Source: Chloroflexota bacterium
Lineage (GTDB): Bacteria; Chloroflexota; FW602-bin22; JACPRP01
Length of the DNA: 64,000 nucleotides
Direction: 5' to 3'
Assembly: GCA_016210495.1 (NCBI GenBank)
Contig: JACQUC010000217.1
Coordinates: forward strand, 1-64,000
The notes beneath the pieces were generated by a model that worked only from the letters and a program-made list of their open reading frames with translations, was not told the origin of the DNA and did not search any database. Below are positions 1 through 7,759 of this stretch, piece after piece (the first letter of the stretch is position 1; every line of letters starts with the position of its first letter). A program made the translations under genes and the position numbers.

Positions 1-1196
1 ACCCCCAACCCCCGGCCCACCACCCGGTCCAGGATCGCCTCCGCTACCTCGCGCTTGGACATCGTCGGCAGATCGGTCAAGTTGCCGTCCGCATCGATGA
101 TCACGACCTTGTTGGTGTCCTTGCCGAAGCCGGAGTCCGGCGCAGTGATGTCGTTGGCGACGATCAGGCTAAGGCGCTTCTTCTCTAGCTTGGCCATGGC
201 GTTGCGGGTGAGCTCCTGGCTTTCCGCCGCGAAGCCCACCTTGCAAAGGCGTCCATCCGGCACCTGTGCCAGGATGTCGGGGTTGCGCACCATCCTAATG
301 GTCATCTCCTCGATGGACTCGCGCTTGATCTTCTGCTCCGAGGGGTTTTCGACGCGGTAGTCGGAAACGGCGGCGGCCATGATGAGCACGTCGGCATCGG
401 CGACCGCGGCCTCCACCGCCTGTTTCATTTCGAGGGCAGTTCCCACGTCGATCACGGCGATGCCTCGCGGGGGGCGAAGATACGTGGGCGCGAGGATAAG
501 CAGCACATCCGCCCCCCGGTCTCGCGCCGCCTCGGCCAGCGCGAACCCCATCTTGCCTGACGAACGGTTGCCCACGAAGCGCACCGGATCGATCGGCTCT
601 TGAGTCCCGCCCGCCGTCACCACCACCTTCTTGCCGGCCAGGTCTCCGCTACCGGCGAGCACCTTTCGGATAGCCACCTCGATCTCTTCAGGCTCTGCCA
701 GCCGACCCCGGCCTACCTTTCCCGAAGCGAGACGCCCGTGCTCGGGCTCGACGAAGACGACTCCACGCTGGCGTAGCCTGGCGACGTTATCTTGTGTCGC
801 GGGATTCAGATACATGTTCTCGTCCATTGCCGGAGCGACGACGATAGGCGCCACCGTGGCCAGAGCAGTGGTTGTGAGGGCGTCGTCGGCCAATCCAATC
901 GCCAGTTTGGCGATCACGTTTGCCGTAGCGGGGGCTATGGCCATCACCTCGGCCTGCTGCGACAGACTGATGTGGGCCATATCGGTCTGGTTGAGAAGCT
1001 GGAACTGGTCGACCACGACGGGCCGCCGGGTCAGTGTCTGGAAGGTCAGCGGCGTGATAAATTCGGTCGCGCTGCGCGTCATGATTACGTCGACGATCGC
1101 ACCGGCCTTGATCAGCCGACTGGCAAGTTCCGCCGCCTTGAAAGCGGCGATGCTGCCCGTAATCCCCAGCACCACGTGCCTATTACTCGGTGCCAT
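1..1196 (-). CDS. coaBC: Bifunctional phosphopantothenoylcysteine decarboxylase / phosphopantothenate-cysteine ligase (3' end outside window)
   Basis: Carries out two successive steps of CoA synthesis: ligation of cysteine to 4'-phosphopantothenate and decarboxylation of the product. The N-terminal flavoprotein half begins HVVLGITGSIAAFKAAEL and contains APAMDENMY. The ligase half has VTAGGTQEPIDPVRFVGNRSSG written across a short stretch from about residue 190, then KVGFAAES and LIVANDI. The frame is still open at base 1, so the last residues are missing. The start is ambiguous: ATG at 1196 or ATG at 1205 in the same frame (MAAMAPSN). Both lie inside a tandem repeat shared with the end of coaX. 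CoaX acts just upstream in the same pathway, and the two genes are probably co-transcribed. Confidence 0.93.
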   Translation of the reverse strand, partial: MAPSNRHVVLGITGSIAAFKAAELASRLIKAGAIVDVIMTRSATEFITPLTFQTLTRRPVVVDQFQLLNQTDMAHISLSQQAEVMAIAPATANVIAKLAIGLADDALTTTALATVAPIVVAPAMDENMYLNPATQDNVARLRQRGVVFVEPEHGRLASGKVGRGRLAEPEEIEVAIRKVLAGSGDLAGKKVVVTAGGTQEPIDPVRFVGNRSSGKMGFALAEAARDRGADVLLILAPTYLRPPRGIAVIDVGTALEMKQAVEAAVADADVLIMAAAVSDYRVENPSEQKIKRESIEEMTIRMVRNPDILAQVPDGRLCKVGFAAESQELTRNAMAKLEKKRLSLIVANDITAPDSGFGKDTNKVVIIDADGNLTDLPTMSKREVAEAILDRVVGRGLG

Positions 1197-1348
1197 CGCC
1201 GCCATCTTGCACCCCGCGTAGGGGCGCGGTCTCCGCGCCCTCCTGCACGTGCCAATCACTCCGTGCCATCACCGCCATCTTGCACCCCGCGTAAGGGCGC
1301 GGTCTCCGCGCCCTCCTGCACCACGTACTATTCAGTGCCATCGCCGCC
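1190..1348. repeat. Tandem repeat of about 73 bp (two full units and a partial third) between coaX and coaBC
   Basis: Bases 1190-1248 and 1263-1321 are nearly identical at a 73-base offset. A third, short copy starts at 1335 inside the end of coaX. Each full unit holds a perfect hairpin, GGGCGCGG-TCT-CCGCGCCC, next to a CGTAGGGGCG or CGTAAGGGCG core. The coaX stop region and the coaBC start region are thus copies of the same sequence. Confidence 0.85.
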
Positions 1349-2110
1349 GCCTCGATTGAGCTCGTAAATCAACCGCAGTCCCTCGAGCGTGAGGCCTGGG
1401 TTGACGACCTCGATCATTCTGGTTTCCTTCGCGATGATCTCGGCCAGACCGCCGGTGGCCACCACCCGCGACGGCCCAAGCTCCTGCACAAACCGCGTGA
1501 TCAGCCCTTCCACCAGCCCGACGTAGCCGAAAAGTATCCCCGACTGCATGCTGTTGATGGTGTTCTTGCCGATGGCCGTTTTCGGTCGGGCCAGCTCGAT
1601 GTGCGGCAGCTTGGCCGTGAGCCGAAACAGGGCCTCACTAGAGATACCTATTCCTGGCGAGATAGCGCCGCCGAGATAGCCCCCATCCGCCGAGATGGCG
1701 TCAAAAGTCGTCGCCGTCCCGAAATCCACGACGATCGCAGGCCCACCGTACAGTCGATAAGCTGCCATGGCGTTCACGATACGGTCGGCCCCGACCTCTT
1801 TGGGATTCTCGTACAGAATCCGCACGCCGGTCTTGATTCCCGGCCCGATGACGAGTGGATTGACGTCGAAGTACTTCTCGCTCAACTCCTTGAAAGTGCT
1901 TACCAGGGTTGGCACCACGCTGGAGAGGATCATCGCCTTCACGCTGCCCATCGCAAGACCGCGATGTTCCAGGAGATTGCGCAGCACCATCGCATACTCG
2001 TCCGGCATGCGATGCGCCTCCGTGGCGATGCGCCAGTCGGCTACCAGGTCGCTGTGACGATACATGCCCAGCGCGATATTCGTGTTCCCGACGTCCACAG
2101 CCAAAAGCAC
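1328..2110 (-). CDS. coaX: Type III pantothenate kinase
   Basis: Phosphorylates pantothenate, the first committed step of CoA synthesis. The 260-residue length is usual for CoaX. Family motifs are visible in order: DVGNTN at residues 5-10 (phosphate loop of the ASKHA fold), GADRIVNA, VVDFGTATTFD, GGYLGGAISPG and VVATGG near the C-terminus. The start is a GTG (2108-2110) preceded by GAGG at nine bases. It begins 22 bases after larE and ends about 130 bases before coaBC. The C-terminal GGGDGTE lies in the tandem repeat that also contains the coaBC start. Confidence 0.95.
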   Translation of the reverse strand: MLLAVDVGNTNIALGMYRHSDLVADWRIATEAHRMPDEYAMVLRNLLEHRGLAMGSVKAMILSSVVPTLVSTFKELSEKYFDVNPLVIGPGIKTGVRILYENPKEVGADRIVNAMAAYRLYGGPAIVVDFGTATTFDAISADGGYLGGAISPGIGISSEALFRLTAKLPHIELARPKTAIGKNTINSMQSGILFGYVGLVEGLITRFVQELGPSRVVATGGLAEIIAKETRMIEVVNPGLTLEGLRLIYELNRGGGDGTE

Positions 2111-2132
2111 TGTCTACATCCTCGACAGACTG

Positions 2133-2939
2133 CTAATTCAGGGTCTCATTCATGCTGCCCGACCTGTACCCCTGCAGGTCCACCGTCACATAGACGAATC
2201 CCAGGCCCTTGAGCCTCCGGGCGACCGTCTCCGACACCCCACTGTCCATCAGTCTTGGCAGCAACTCGCGTGGCACCTCGATACGAGCGATGGTGTCGTG
2301 ATGCCGCACGCGCACCTGCGGAAACCCCATCTCACGCAGGAACTGCTCCGCGGCGTCGATCTGAGAGAGCTTGTCAGTCGTAATGCGCTGGCCATAAGGG
2401 AAGCGCGAAGACAGACACGCAAACGATGGCTTATCCCACGTTGGCAGGCCCATCTTCTTCGAAAGCTGGCGGATGTCGTCCTTCGTCAGGCCGGCCTCCA
2501 TCAGCGGACTGCGAACGCCCAGTTCCTGGCCGGCCTGACGCCCGGGGCGGAAGTCGCCAAGGTCATCGTGGTTCGACCCATCCACAACCCACCTGAGGCC
2601 ACGCTGGCGCGCCATGTCCTGTAGCTTCGAGAAAAGCTCCGACTTGCAGTGGTAGCAGCGGTTGGGTGGGTTGTTGGCGAACTCGTCGTTGGCAAGCTCC
2701 TCCGTGGCGATGATCTCATATCTGGCGCCTAGGTACTTAGCTGTGACTTTCGCGGCCTCGATCTCCTTGGCAGGGTAAGTCTCGGATGTGGCGATCACGG
2801 CCAGCACACGGTCCTCTAGCACGTCCAGGCAGACTTTCAGAAGGAACGTGCTGTCGACCCCCCCGGAATAGGCCACCAGGACGCCGTCCAGATTCCTGAC
2901 GATATTCTCGAGGGAAACAAGTTTCTCGTTAGCGTTCAT
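2133..2939 (-). CDS. larE: LarE-type ATP-dependent sacrificial sulfur transferase (PP-loop)
   Basis: LarE enzymes adenylylate and sulfurate the nickel-pincer nucleotide precursor of lactate racemase, in some species giving up their own cysteine sulfur. The 268-residue protein starts MNANEKL and has the PP-loop SGGVDSTF near residue 25, then RCYHCKSELFSKL and KPSFACLSSRFPYG. Together these give three cysteines (CxxC plus one in ACLSSR), the arrangement I associate with iron-sulfur-containing rather than sacrificial LarE proteins; that is inference. The ATG overlaps the stop of the JAMM gene (ATGA), implying translational coupling. No larB, larC or larA is visible here, so it may act on another substrate. 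Confidence 0.85.
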   Translation of the reverse strand: MNANEKLVSLENIVRNLDGVLVAYSGGVDSTFLLKVCLDVLEDRVLAVIATSETYPAKEIEAAKVTAKYLGARYEIIATEELANDEFANNPPNRCYHCKSELFSKLQDMARQRGLRWVVDGSNHDDLGDFRPGRQAGQELGVRSPLMEAGLTKDDIRQLSKKMGLPTWDKPSFACLSSRFPYGQRITTDKLSQIDAAEQFLREMGFPQVRVRHHDTIARIEVPRELLPRLMDSGVSETVARRLKGLGFVYVTVDLQGYRSGSMNETLN

Positions 2940-3337
2940 CGCACCTCGATTCCTTCCTCGGAGATGATGCCATCCACAATCCTGAATGCTTTCACGACCG
3001 GCCGCTCCGGATCCGCTAGCGAAATGATAACATAGATCGAGTCCGGATAAAAGGCAAGCTGGACGTCCGTAGGCGACGGGTAGGCCGGAGAGTGTGGATG
3101 GGAGTGGTAAATAGCCAGTAACTGCCAGTCGTTGTCGTCGATTTCTTTCATCGCCCGAAGCTGCTCGAGGGGGTCCATCGAGTACCGGACGCGTCGATTC
3201 TGGTCGGCGTTCGTGCCCCGGTAGTGCTTGATGACGCGGCCGTTGACGCCGGCCAGCAGGCCACATGCCTCGTGCGGCTTCTCCTCCCTGGCGTGCGCGA
3301 TCATCTCGTCGACGTACTCTTGTTCCAGATAAAGCAA
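2936..3337 (-). CDS. JAMM/MPN family (M67) metallopeptidase, Mec-like
   Basis: A 133-residue zinc protease of the JAB1/MPN/Mov34 fold. The JAMM motif is complete: Glu in HEACGLLAG near residue 22, then HSHPHSPAYPSPTD with the two His and the Asp that bind zinc. Bacterial members remove amino acids or peptides from the C-terminus of ubiquitin-like sulfur carriers. In Mycobacterium the relative Mec+ works with the carrier CysO and cysteine synthase CysM. Here a cysteine synthase precedes it and LarE overlaps its end, which fits a sulfur-mobilisation role, but no ubiquitin-like carrier lies nearby. The start is TTG with GGGAGGGG just upstream. Confidence 0.85.
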   Translation of the reverse strand: MLYLEQEYVDEMIAHAREEKPHEACGLLAGVNGRVIKHYRGTNADQNRRVRYSMDPLEQLRAMKEIDDNDWQLLAIYHSHPHSPAYPSPTDVQLAFYPDSIYVIISLADPERPVVKAFRIVDGIISEEGIEVR

Positions 3338-3379
3338 CTTCCCCTCCCCAGCGCATGATCGGGCTGCACATGCGACGAC

Positions 3380-3415
3380 GTCTCGTAGGGGTCCGCCCTA
3401 GGCGGATTGCCCTAT
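3380..3415. repeat. Short CGTAGGGGtCCGCC hairpin repeat
   Basis: The gap between cysK and the JAMM gene holds CGTAGGGGTCCGCCCTAGGC, with TCCGCC and GGCGGA arms. It resembles the dispersed CGTAGGGGCG repeats elsewhere in the window. It is degenerate and lacks recognisable terminal repeats. Confidence 0.45.
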
Positions 3416-3464
3416 CGCTGCCAGGCCAACGAGGCCTTTTCCGACGATGCTCCCTGCGAGCGCA

Positions 3465-4400
3465 CTAGCGCGTCGGCCCTCCAAGCGAGTTCATCAGGCT
3501 CAGGTATCGCTCGCCCGTATCCGGCAGCAGTGCAACGACCGTCTTGCCCACTCCGAGTCGCTCAGCCACCGACAGAGCAGCCACGAGACAGGCACCAGAA
3601 GACACGCCGGCCAGTATGCCCTCCGTCCGTGCCAGTCGTCTGGTCATTTCGAGCGCTGCTTCGTCAGAAACGGTGATTACCTCGTCGATCACTTCCCTAT
3701 CTAGCACGCCTGGGACAAAGCCGGCGCCGATTCCCTGGATGCGGTGCAGCCCGGTCTTGCCGCCCGAGAGCACCGCGGAGCGCTTCGGCTCGACGGCCAC
3801 GATCAGCACGCCGGGTGCTTCACGCTTCAGAACCTGTCCAACTCCAGTGATCGTCCCTCCGGTGCCAACGCCGGACACAAAGGCGTCGATCCTGCCGTCA
3901 GTAGCCATCATGATCTCACGAGCTGTGGTGCGCCGATGAATCTCGGGATTGGCTTCGTTGACGAACTGCTGCGGCATGAAGTAGCCATATCTGCGCACGA
4001 GCTGCTCGGCCGCGAAAACGGCGCCCGACATAGCCTCGATGGCCGGCGTCAGCGTGATCTCCGCCCCGAAAAGGGCGAGCAGCGTCCGCCGTTCGACGCT
4101 CATATCATCTGGCATTGTCAGTATCAAGCGGTAACCCTTCACGGCCGCCACGATCGCCAGCCCGATACCGGTGTTGCCGCTGGTCGGCTCGACGATCGTA
4201 TCGCCGGGCTTGAGCCGACCCGCCTTCTCGGCCTCCTCGATCATCGCCACCGCGATGCGGTCCTTGACGCTGCCGCCCGGATTGGCCGCTTCGAGCTTCC
4301 CCAGCACGACAGCCGACCCCTGCGGCGTCAACCGAGCCAGCCTCACCATCGGCGTTCCCCCGATGAGGTCCAGAACGCTATCCACCACGCGACAGCTCAT
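3465..4400 (-). CDS. cysK: Cysteine synthase (O-acetylserine or O-phosphoserine sulfhydrylase, PLP enzyme)
   Basis: Makes cysteine from an activated serine and a sulfur donor. The 311-residue fold type II PLP protein has the Schiff-base lysine in NPGGSVKDRIA (about residue 47), substrate loop EPTSGNTGIG, phosphate-binding GVGTGGTITG and SSGAC near the end. NPGGSVKD is closer to the CysM style than to classical CysK. With the JAMM protease downstream, a CysM-like enzyme using a thiocarboxylated carrier is possible but unproven. Start ATG at 4400 has GGTGAGATAGGG just before it. A TTGACA-N18-TAGAAT promoter lies at 4484-4513. It is the first gene of the likely cysK-JAMM-larE-coaX-coaBC operon. 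Confidence 0.9.
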   Translation of the reverse strand: MSCRVVDSVLDLIGGTPMVRLARLTPQGSAVVLGKLEAANPGGSVKDRIAVAMIEEAEKAGRLKPGDTIVEPTSGNTGIGLAIVAAVKGYRLILTMPDDMSVERRTLLALFGAEITLTPAIEAMSGAVFAAEQLVRRYGYFMPQQFVNEANPEIHRRTTAREIMMATDGRIDAFVSGVGTGGTITGVGQVLKREAPGVLIVAVEPKRSAVLSGGKTGLHRIQGIGAGFVPGVLDREVIDEVITVSDEAALEMTRRLARTEGILAGVSSGACLVAALSVAERLGVGKTVVALLPDTGERYLSLMNSLGGPTR

Positions 4401-4470
4401 CCCTATCTCACCCAGACCGATCCCAAAACGCGATGTCCCAATATGCGGCGTGCCGGCGCGAGTTTGGGGC

Positions 4471-4482
4471 GTTTTGCAAAAC
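4471..4482. promoter_or_regulatory. 12-bp perfect palindrome at the predicted cysK transcription start (candidate operator)
   Basis: GTTTTGCAAAAC is its own reverse complement. It lies 1-13 bases downstream of the -10 box on the minus strand, where a repressor would cover the start site. No regulator gene is adjacent, so the bound protein is unknown. Confidence 0.5.
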
Positions 4483-4483
4483 T

Positions 4484-4513
4484 ATTCTACTGTCGAAGCA
4501 ATTCGAATGTCAA
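4484..4513 (-). promoter_or_regulatory. Promoter of the cysK operon
   Basis: On the minus strand TTGACA (4508-4513) and TAGAAT (4484-4489) are separated by 18 bases. The -35 box lies just inside the 3' end of the P-type ATPase gene. Predicted start of transcription is near 4477. Confidence 0.65.
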
Positions 4514-7044
4514 CGCAGCTTCGCCGCCTCTACCCACATCGTGGAAGCCACGGCTACCGCTACGGCCAGCGACCAGTTCCCCAAAGATATGGGCGACAAC
4601 TGCATCGCTGTGGCAAGGAAGGGCACGTAGAGAATCACGGGAAGGCTGGCCAGGGTGGTGGCGAGCACGAAGGGCAGGGCTTTGTTCCCGCGCAATCCTG
4701 CCTGCCAGAAAGGCTTGTCTGGCGAACGCTCTGTCAAGACGAGAAGGGTCTGAGCAATTACCAGCGTAGAGACTGCTACACTGCGGGCTGTTTCTACGGC
4801 AAGCCCCTGTGCGAGCGACGACAAGTACACGGCGAGCACCGCCACGAAGATCACCAGGCCCTGAATTATAAGGCGCAGGGCCGTGTCCGCGGCTAGAAAG
4901 TGCTCCTTCGGATTGCGGGGAGGGCGCCGCATCAACTCAGGCGCGGCTTGATCAGCTTCAAAGACCAGCGAGGCTGTGGGGTGCAAGATGAGCTCCAGCC
5001 ACACCAGGATCGCCGGCACGAGCACGAGGGGGGCTCCCAACAAGGGGACGAAGAAGGCCAGCGAAATGATGGGCGCGTGAAAGGCGACCAGGTAGCTGAA
5101 GGCGTGCCGCAGGTTCTGATAGATGCGCCGCCCCTCGCGAACCGCCTCGACTATGGTGCGAAAGTTATCGTCCAACAGCACCATAGTCGCGGCCTCGCGA
5201 GCCACCTCTGTCCCTCTCCGCCCCATGGCGATGCCCACATCGGCCGCCTTCAGTGCCGGGGCGTCGTTGATGCCGTCGCCGGTCATCGCAACCACAGCGC
5301 CCTCTGCCTTAAGCAACCTAACCAGGCGGTGCTTCTGCACGGGGGTGATCCGCGCGAAAATATCCACGCGTGAGATATGGCTTTGCAGCTCCTCGTCGGT
5401 CATTGCTTCCATTCCATCCCCAGTCAGGATGTAGCGGTCTCGGTGCGGCAGGCCGATGCTCTCCGCGACGTTGTGTGCGGTCAGAGGATGGTCGCCCGTG
5501 ATCATGACTACGCGTATCTCCGCATCCAGACATTCGGCAATTGCCTCGCGCACACCGGACCTCGGCGGGTCGACAAACCCTACGAGACCGACGAGCCGAA
5601 GCTGGTTCTCGTCTTTGTCTCGCTCGCGGTGCAGTCTCGGCAGCTCGTTCTCTGCTACCGCGATGACTCGCATACCTTCCGCCGCCATCTGTCTGTTGGC
5701 ATTGAGAACCGCTTCTCGCTCTTCGGCAGACATTACGCAAATTTCCACGATACCTTCAATGGCCCCTTTTGCACAGATCTTCAGCGTCCCGGTGTTGGAG
5801 CGCCACACGTGGGACATGTATTTCCTGCGCGGTTCGAAGGGGTACTCGTGGACGAGCCGCCATTGTGAGTGAAGTTGAGAGACCTTCACCCCTGCCTGTG
5901 GAGCGAAGGCGACGATGGCCTGCTCGAGGGGGTCGTAGGGGCTAGGCTCGCAGGCAAGCACTGCCGACTCCAGAAGTCTCGATGTTTCCGCGCCAGGCGT
6001 GATCCCTTCTGTGGCTTGGGCCTTGCCGCCCGCGTACAGCGCTGTTAGTTTCATCTTTCCCAGAGTCAGCGTGCCTGTCTTGTCGGCGCAAACGATCGAA
6101 ACACTCCCCAACGTTTCCACGCCCACCAGACGCCTGATGAGCGCTTTCTTACTGGCCATACGCCACGCACCGAGCGTCAAGTAGAGTGTAAAGACCACTG
6201 GGAACTCCTCCGGGATTGCCGCGATCGCGAGGCTGACCCCGGTGAGTAGCGCCTCTGCCCAACTGGAACTTCTCAGCAGCGCAAGCACGACGACCCCGGT
6301 GCAGACCACCCCGGCGACGACTCCTAACTGTCTGATAAGGCGTGCGATGGCTGCTTGTGTTGGAGTTGGCCTGGAGACGGCGGTGCCGACCAGGACGGCG
6401 ATCTGACCGTATGCCGTTCGGGAGCCAGTCATCGTCACGACTATCGTACCACGGCCCGACATTAGCGTAGTGCCGGCAAGAAGACGACTTGGGGATGGGA
6501 ACCGCCGCAGGCCCGCCTCTTTGGAGACAGGAAGCGACTCGCCAGTCAGCGAGGACTCGTCGACCTGCACGTCTGACGCGTCGATGAGGATTCCGTCCGC
6601 AGGAACGACGTCCCCCTCCTTCATATACACTACATCGCCGGGAACCAGGTCCTCGCTGGGAACCAGCACACGCTTGCCGTCGCGCAGAGCTTCGAGCCTG
6701 GCGGCCACCAGCCGCCTGAGCCCGGCCAGAGCTCGCTCGGCCCTCGCTTCAAGCGCAAAGTCGATGAAGGCGATCGGTATGAGGGCGAGGAACATCACCC
6801 CGGCGTTCCGGTAGTCCCCCAGCACGAGGTAGATCAGGCCAGCTCCGAGAAGCAGCAGAGCCATTGGATCGCGAAGCGGCCGGAGCAATCTTGCCAGCAA
6901 TGGCTCACGGCGGTCAGGGGCTAGAATATTGGGACCGTACCTTGCCCGACGACGCTCGGCTTCCTCCGTGGTGAGACCCTTACGACGATCGACGTCAAGA
7001 GCGGCCAGGGGATCGATTTCTGCCTGTTCGGCTGGACTCCGCAT
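4510..7044 (-). CDS. Cation-translocating P-type ATPase
   Basis: An inner-membrane pump that couples ATP hydrolysis to cation transport. Visible in order are an N-terminal cation-ATPase segment, actuator motif DESSLTGES (about residue 160), TM4 motif AIPEEFPVVFTL, the phosphorylated Asp in CADKTGTLT (about residue 321), TGDGINDAPALK (about residue 585) and a C-terminal four-helix bundle. The fold is that of type II (calcium-like) pumps. However, TM6 reads WLELILHPTAS where SERCA has a segment with NLVTDGLP, so the calcium ligands of TM6 are not conserved and the ion is unknown. I place the start at ATG 7044, six bases after GGAGG, rather than the upstream GTG at 7062. Confidence 0.9.
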   Translation of the reverse strand: MRSPAEQAEIDPLAALDVDRRKGLTTEEAERRRARYGPNILAPDRREPLLARLLRPLRDPMALLLLGAGLIYLVLGDYRNAGVMFLALIPIAFIDFALEARAERALAGLRRLVAARLEALRDGKRVLVPSEDLVPGDVVYMKEGDVVPADGILIDASDVQVDESSLTGESLPVSKEAGLRRFPSPSRLLAGTTLMSGRGTIVVTMTGSRTAYGQIAVLVGTAVSRPTPTQAAIARLIRQLGVVAGVVCTGVVVLALLRSSSWAEALLTGVSLAIAAIPEEFPVVFTLYLTLGAWRMASKKALIRRLVGVETLGSVSIVCADKTGTLTLGKMKLTALYAGGKAQATEGITPGAETSRLLESAVLACEPSPYDPLEQAIVAFAPQAGVKVSQLHSQWRLVHEYPFEPRRKYMSHVWRSNTGTLKICAKGAIEGIVEICVMSAEEREAVLNANRQMAAEGMRVIAVAENELPRLHRERDKDENQLRLVGLVGFVDPPRSGVREAIAECLDAEIRVVMITGDHPLTAHNVAESIGLPHRDRYILTGDGMEAMTDEELQSHISRVDIFARITPVQKHRLVRLLKAEGAVVAMTGDGINDAPALKAADVGIAMGRRGTEVAREAATMVLLDDNFRTIVEAVREGRRIYQNLRHAFSYLVAFHAPIISLAFFVPLLGAPLVLVPAILVWLELILHPTASLVFEADQAAPELMRRPPRNPKEHFLAADTALRLIIQGLVIFVAVLAVYLSSLAQGLAVETARSVAVSTLVIAQTLLVLTERSPDKPFWQAGLRGNKALPFVLATTLASLPVILYVPFLATAMQLSPISLGNWSLAVAVAVASTMWVEAAKLR

Positions 7045-7224
7045 CGACGACCTCCACGCCACGACTATTCATGGCTGCAATATCCATTCCAATTGCGGCC
7101 AAGCCGTAGGGCGTGGGAACGGCATAGAACTTGCACCGGCTCTTGTCAGTGGCTTTTGGCCAAGCACCCGCCCACTGGGAGCGGGGGATTAGTGTTATGT
7201 TTGCGCCGGAAAGGAGGCACTATA

Positions 7225-7713
7225 GTGAAGAATATCGAACCTAAACTCAAAGATGCGTTGCGTCTGGTCGCAAATGGGGTGTTTGTCGTGAGCGCCGAGC
7301 ATCAGGGCCAGGTGCGGGGTTTCACTGCGACCTGGGTTTCCCAGGTTTCCTACGAGCACCCGCTGGTTATGGTGAGTGTCTCCAAGGACCACGACACGTA
7401 CCCGCTGATCACGGGCTCCCGCCGCTTTGTCGTAAACATCCTCGGCGCCCGGCAGCGCGAAATTGCCACTCATTTCGGCCGAAAGAAGGCCGATATGAGC
7501 ACTGTGGACAGTAGCTACTTTCGTGAAGAAGGCGGCAGGCGAATGCCTGTGCTGCGCGATGCGCTTGCGTACCTGATCTGCGACGTGGTCTCTGTGCTGG
7601 AGGTCGAGGATCATACCATCTTTGTGGGCAAGGCGGCGGACGCGGCGGTCCAGCCAGACGAAAGCCCGCTGCTCTATTGGCCGCGAAAAGGCTACGTCAC
7701 TGCCGTGGAATGA
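7225..7713 (+). CDS. Flavin reductase family protein (FMN-binding split barrel)
   Basis: A 162-residue protein of the flavin reductase-like split-barrel family, which binds FMN and usually reduces flavin with NAD(P)H. Family features are GFTATWVSQVSYEHPLVMV, the FVVNILG segment and IFVGKA near the C-terminus. The start is GTG at 7225, preceded by AAAGGAGG at six bases. It leads a plus-strand group with the glycosyltransferase (46-base gap) and the glycosidase. Its electron partner cannot be read from the window. The 160 bases upstream separate it from the divergent P-type ATPase and show no clear promoter boxes to me. Confidence 0.85.
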   Translation: MKNIEPKLKDALRLVANGVFVVSAEHQGQVRGFTATWVSQVSYEHPLVMVSVSKDHDTYPLITGSRRFVVNILGARQREIATHFGRKKADMSTVDSSYFREEGGRRMPVLRDALAYLICDVVSVLEVEDHTIFVGKAADAAVQPDESPLLYWPRKGYVTAVE

Positions 7714-7759
7714 GCCTGCCATGTCATCGTGAACAAGGAAAAGGGAGACCGGCGAAATC

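Noticed and set aside
1173..1348. CRISPR-like direct repeats
   Set aside because: Units are tandem and contiguous without unique spacers; they are a local duplication.
2940..3371. Upstream extension of the larE frame to 3371
   Set aside because: It covers the JAMM protease gene in another frame, its sequence is Arg-rich shadow, and LarE homologs start at the ATG at 2939.
3744..4769. Plus-strand frame of 341 codons over cysteine synthase
   Set aside because: It runs antisense to cysK and the P-type ATPase end and has no ribosome site or family motif.
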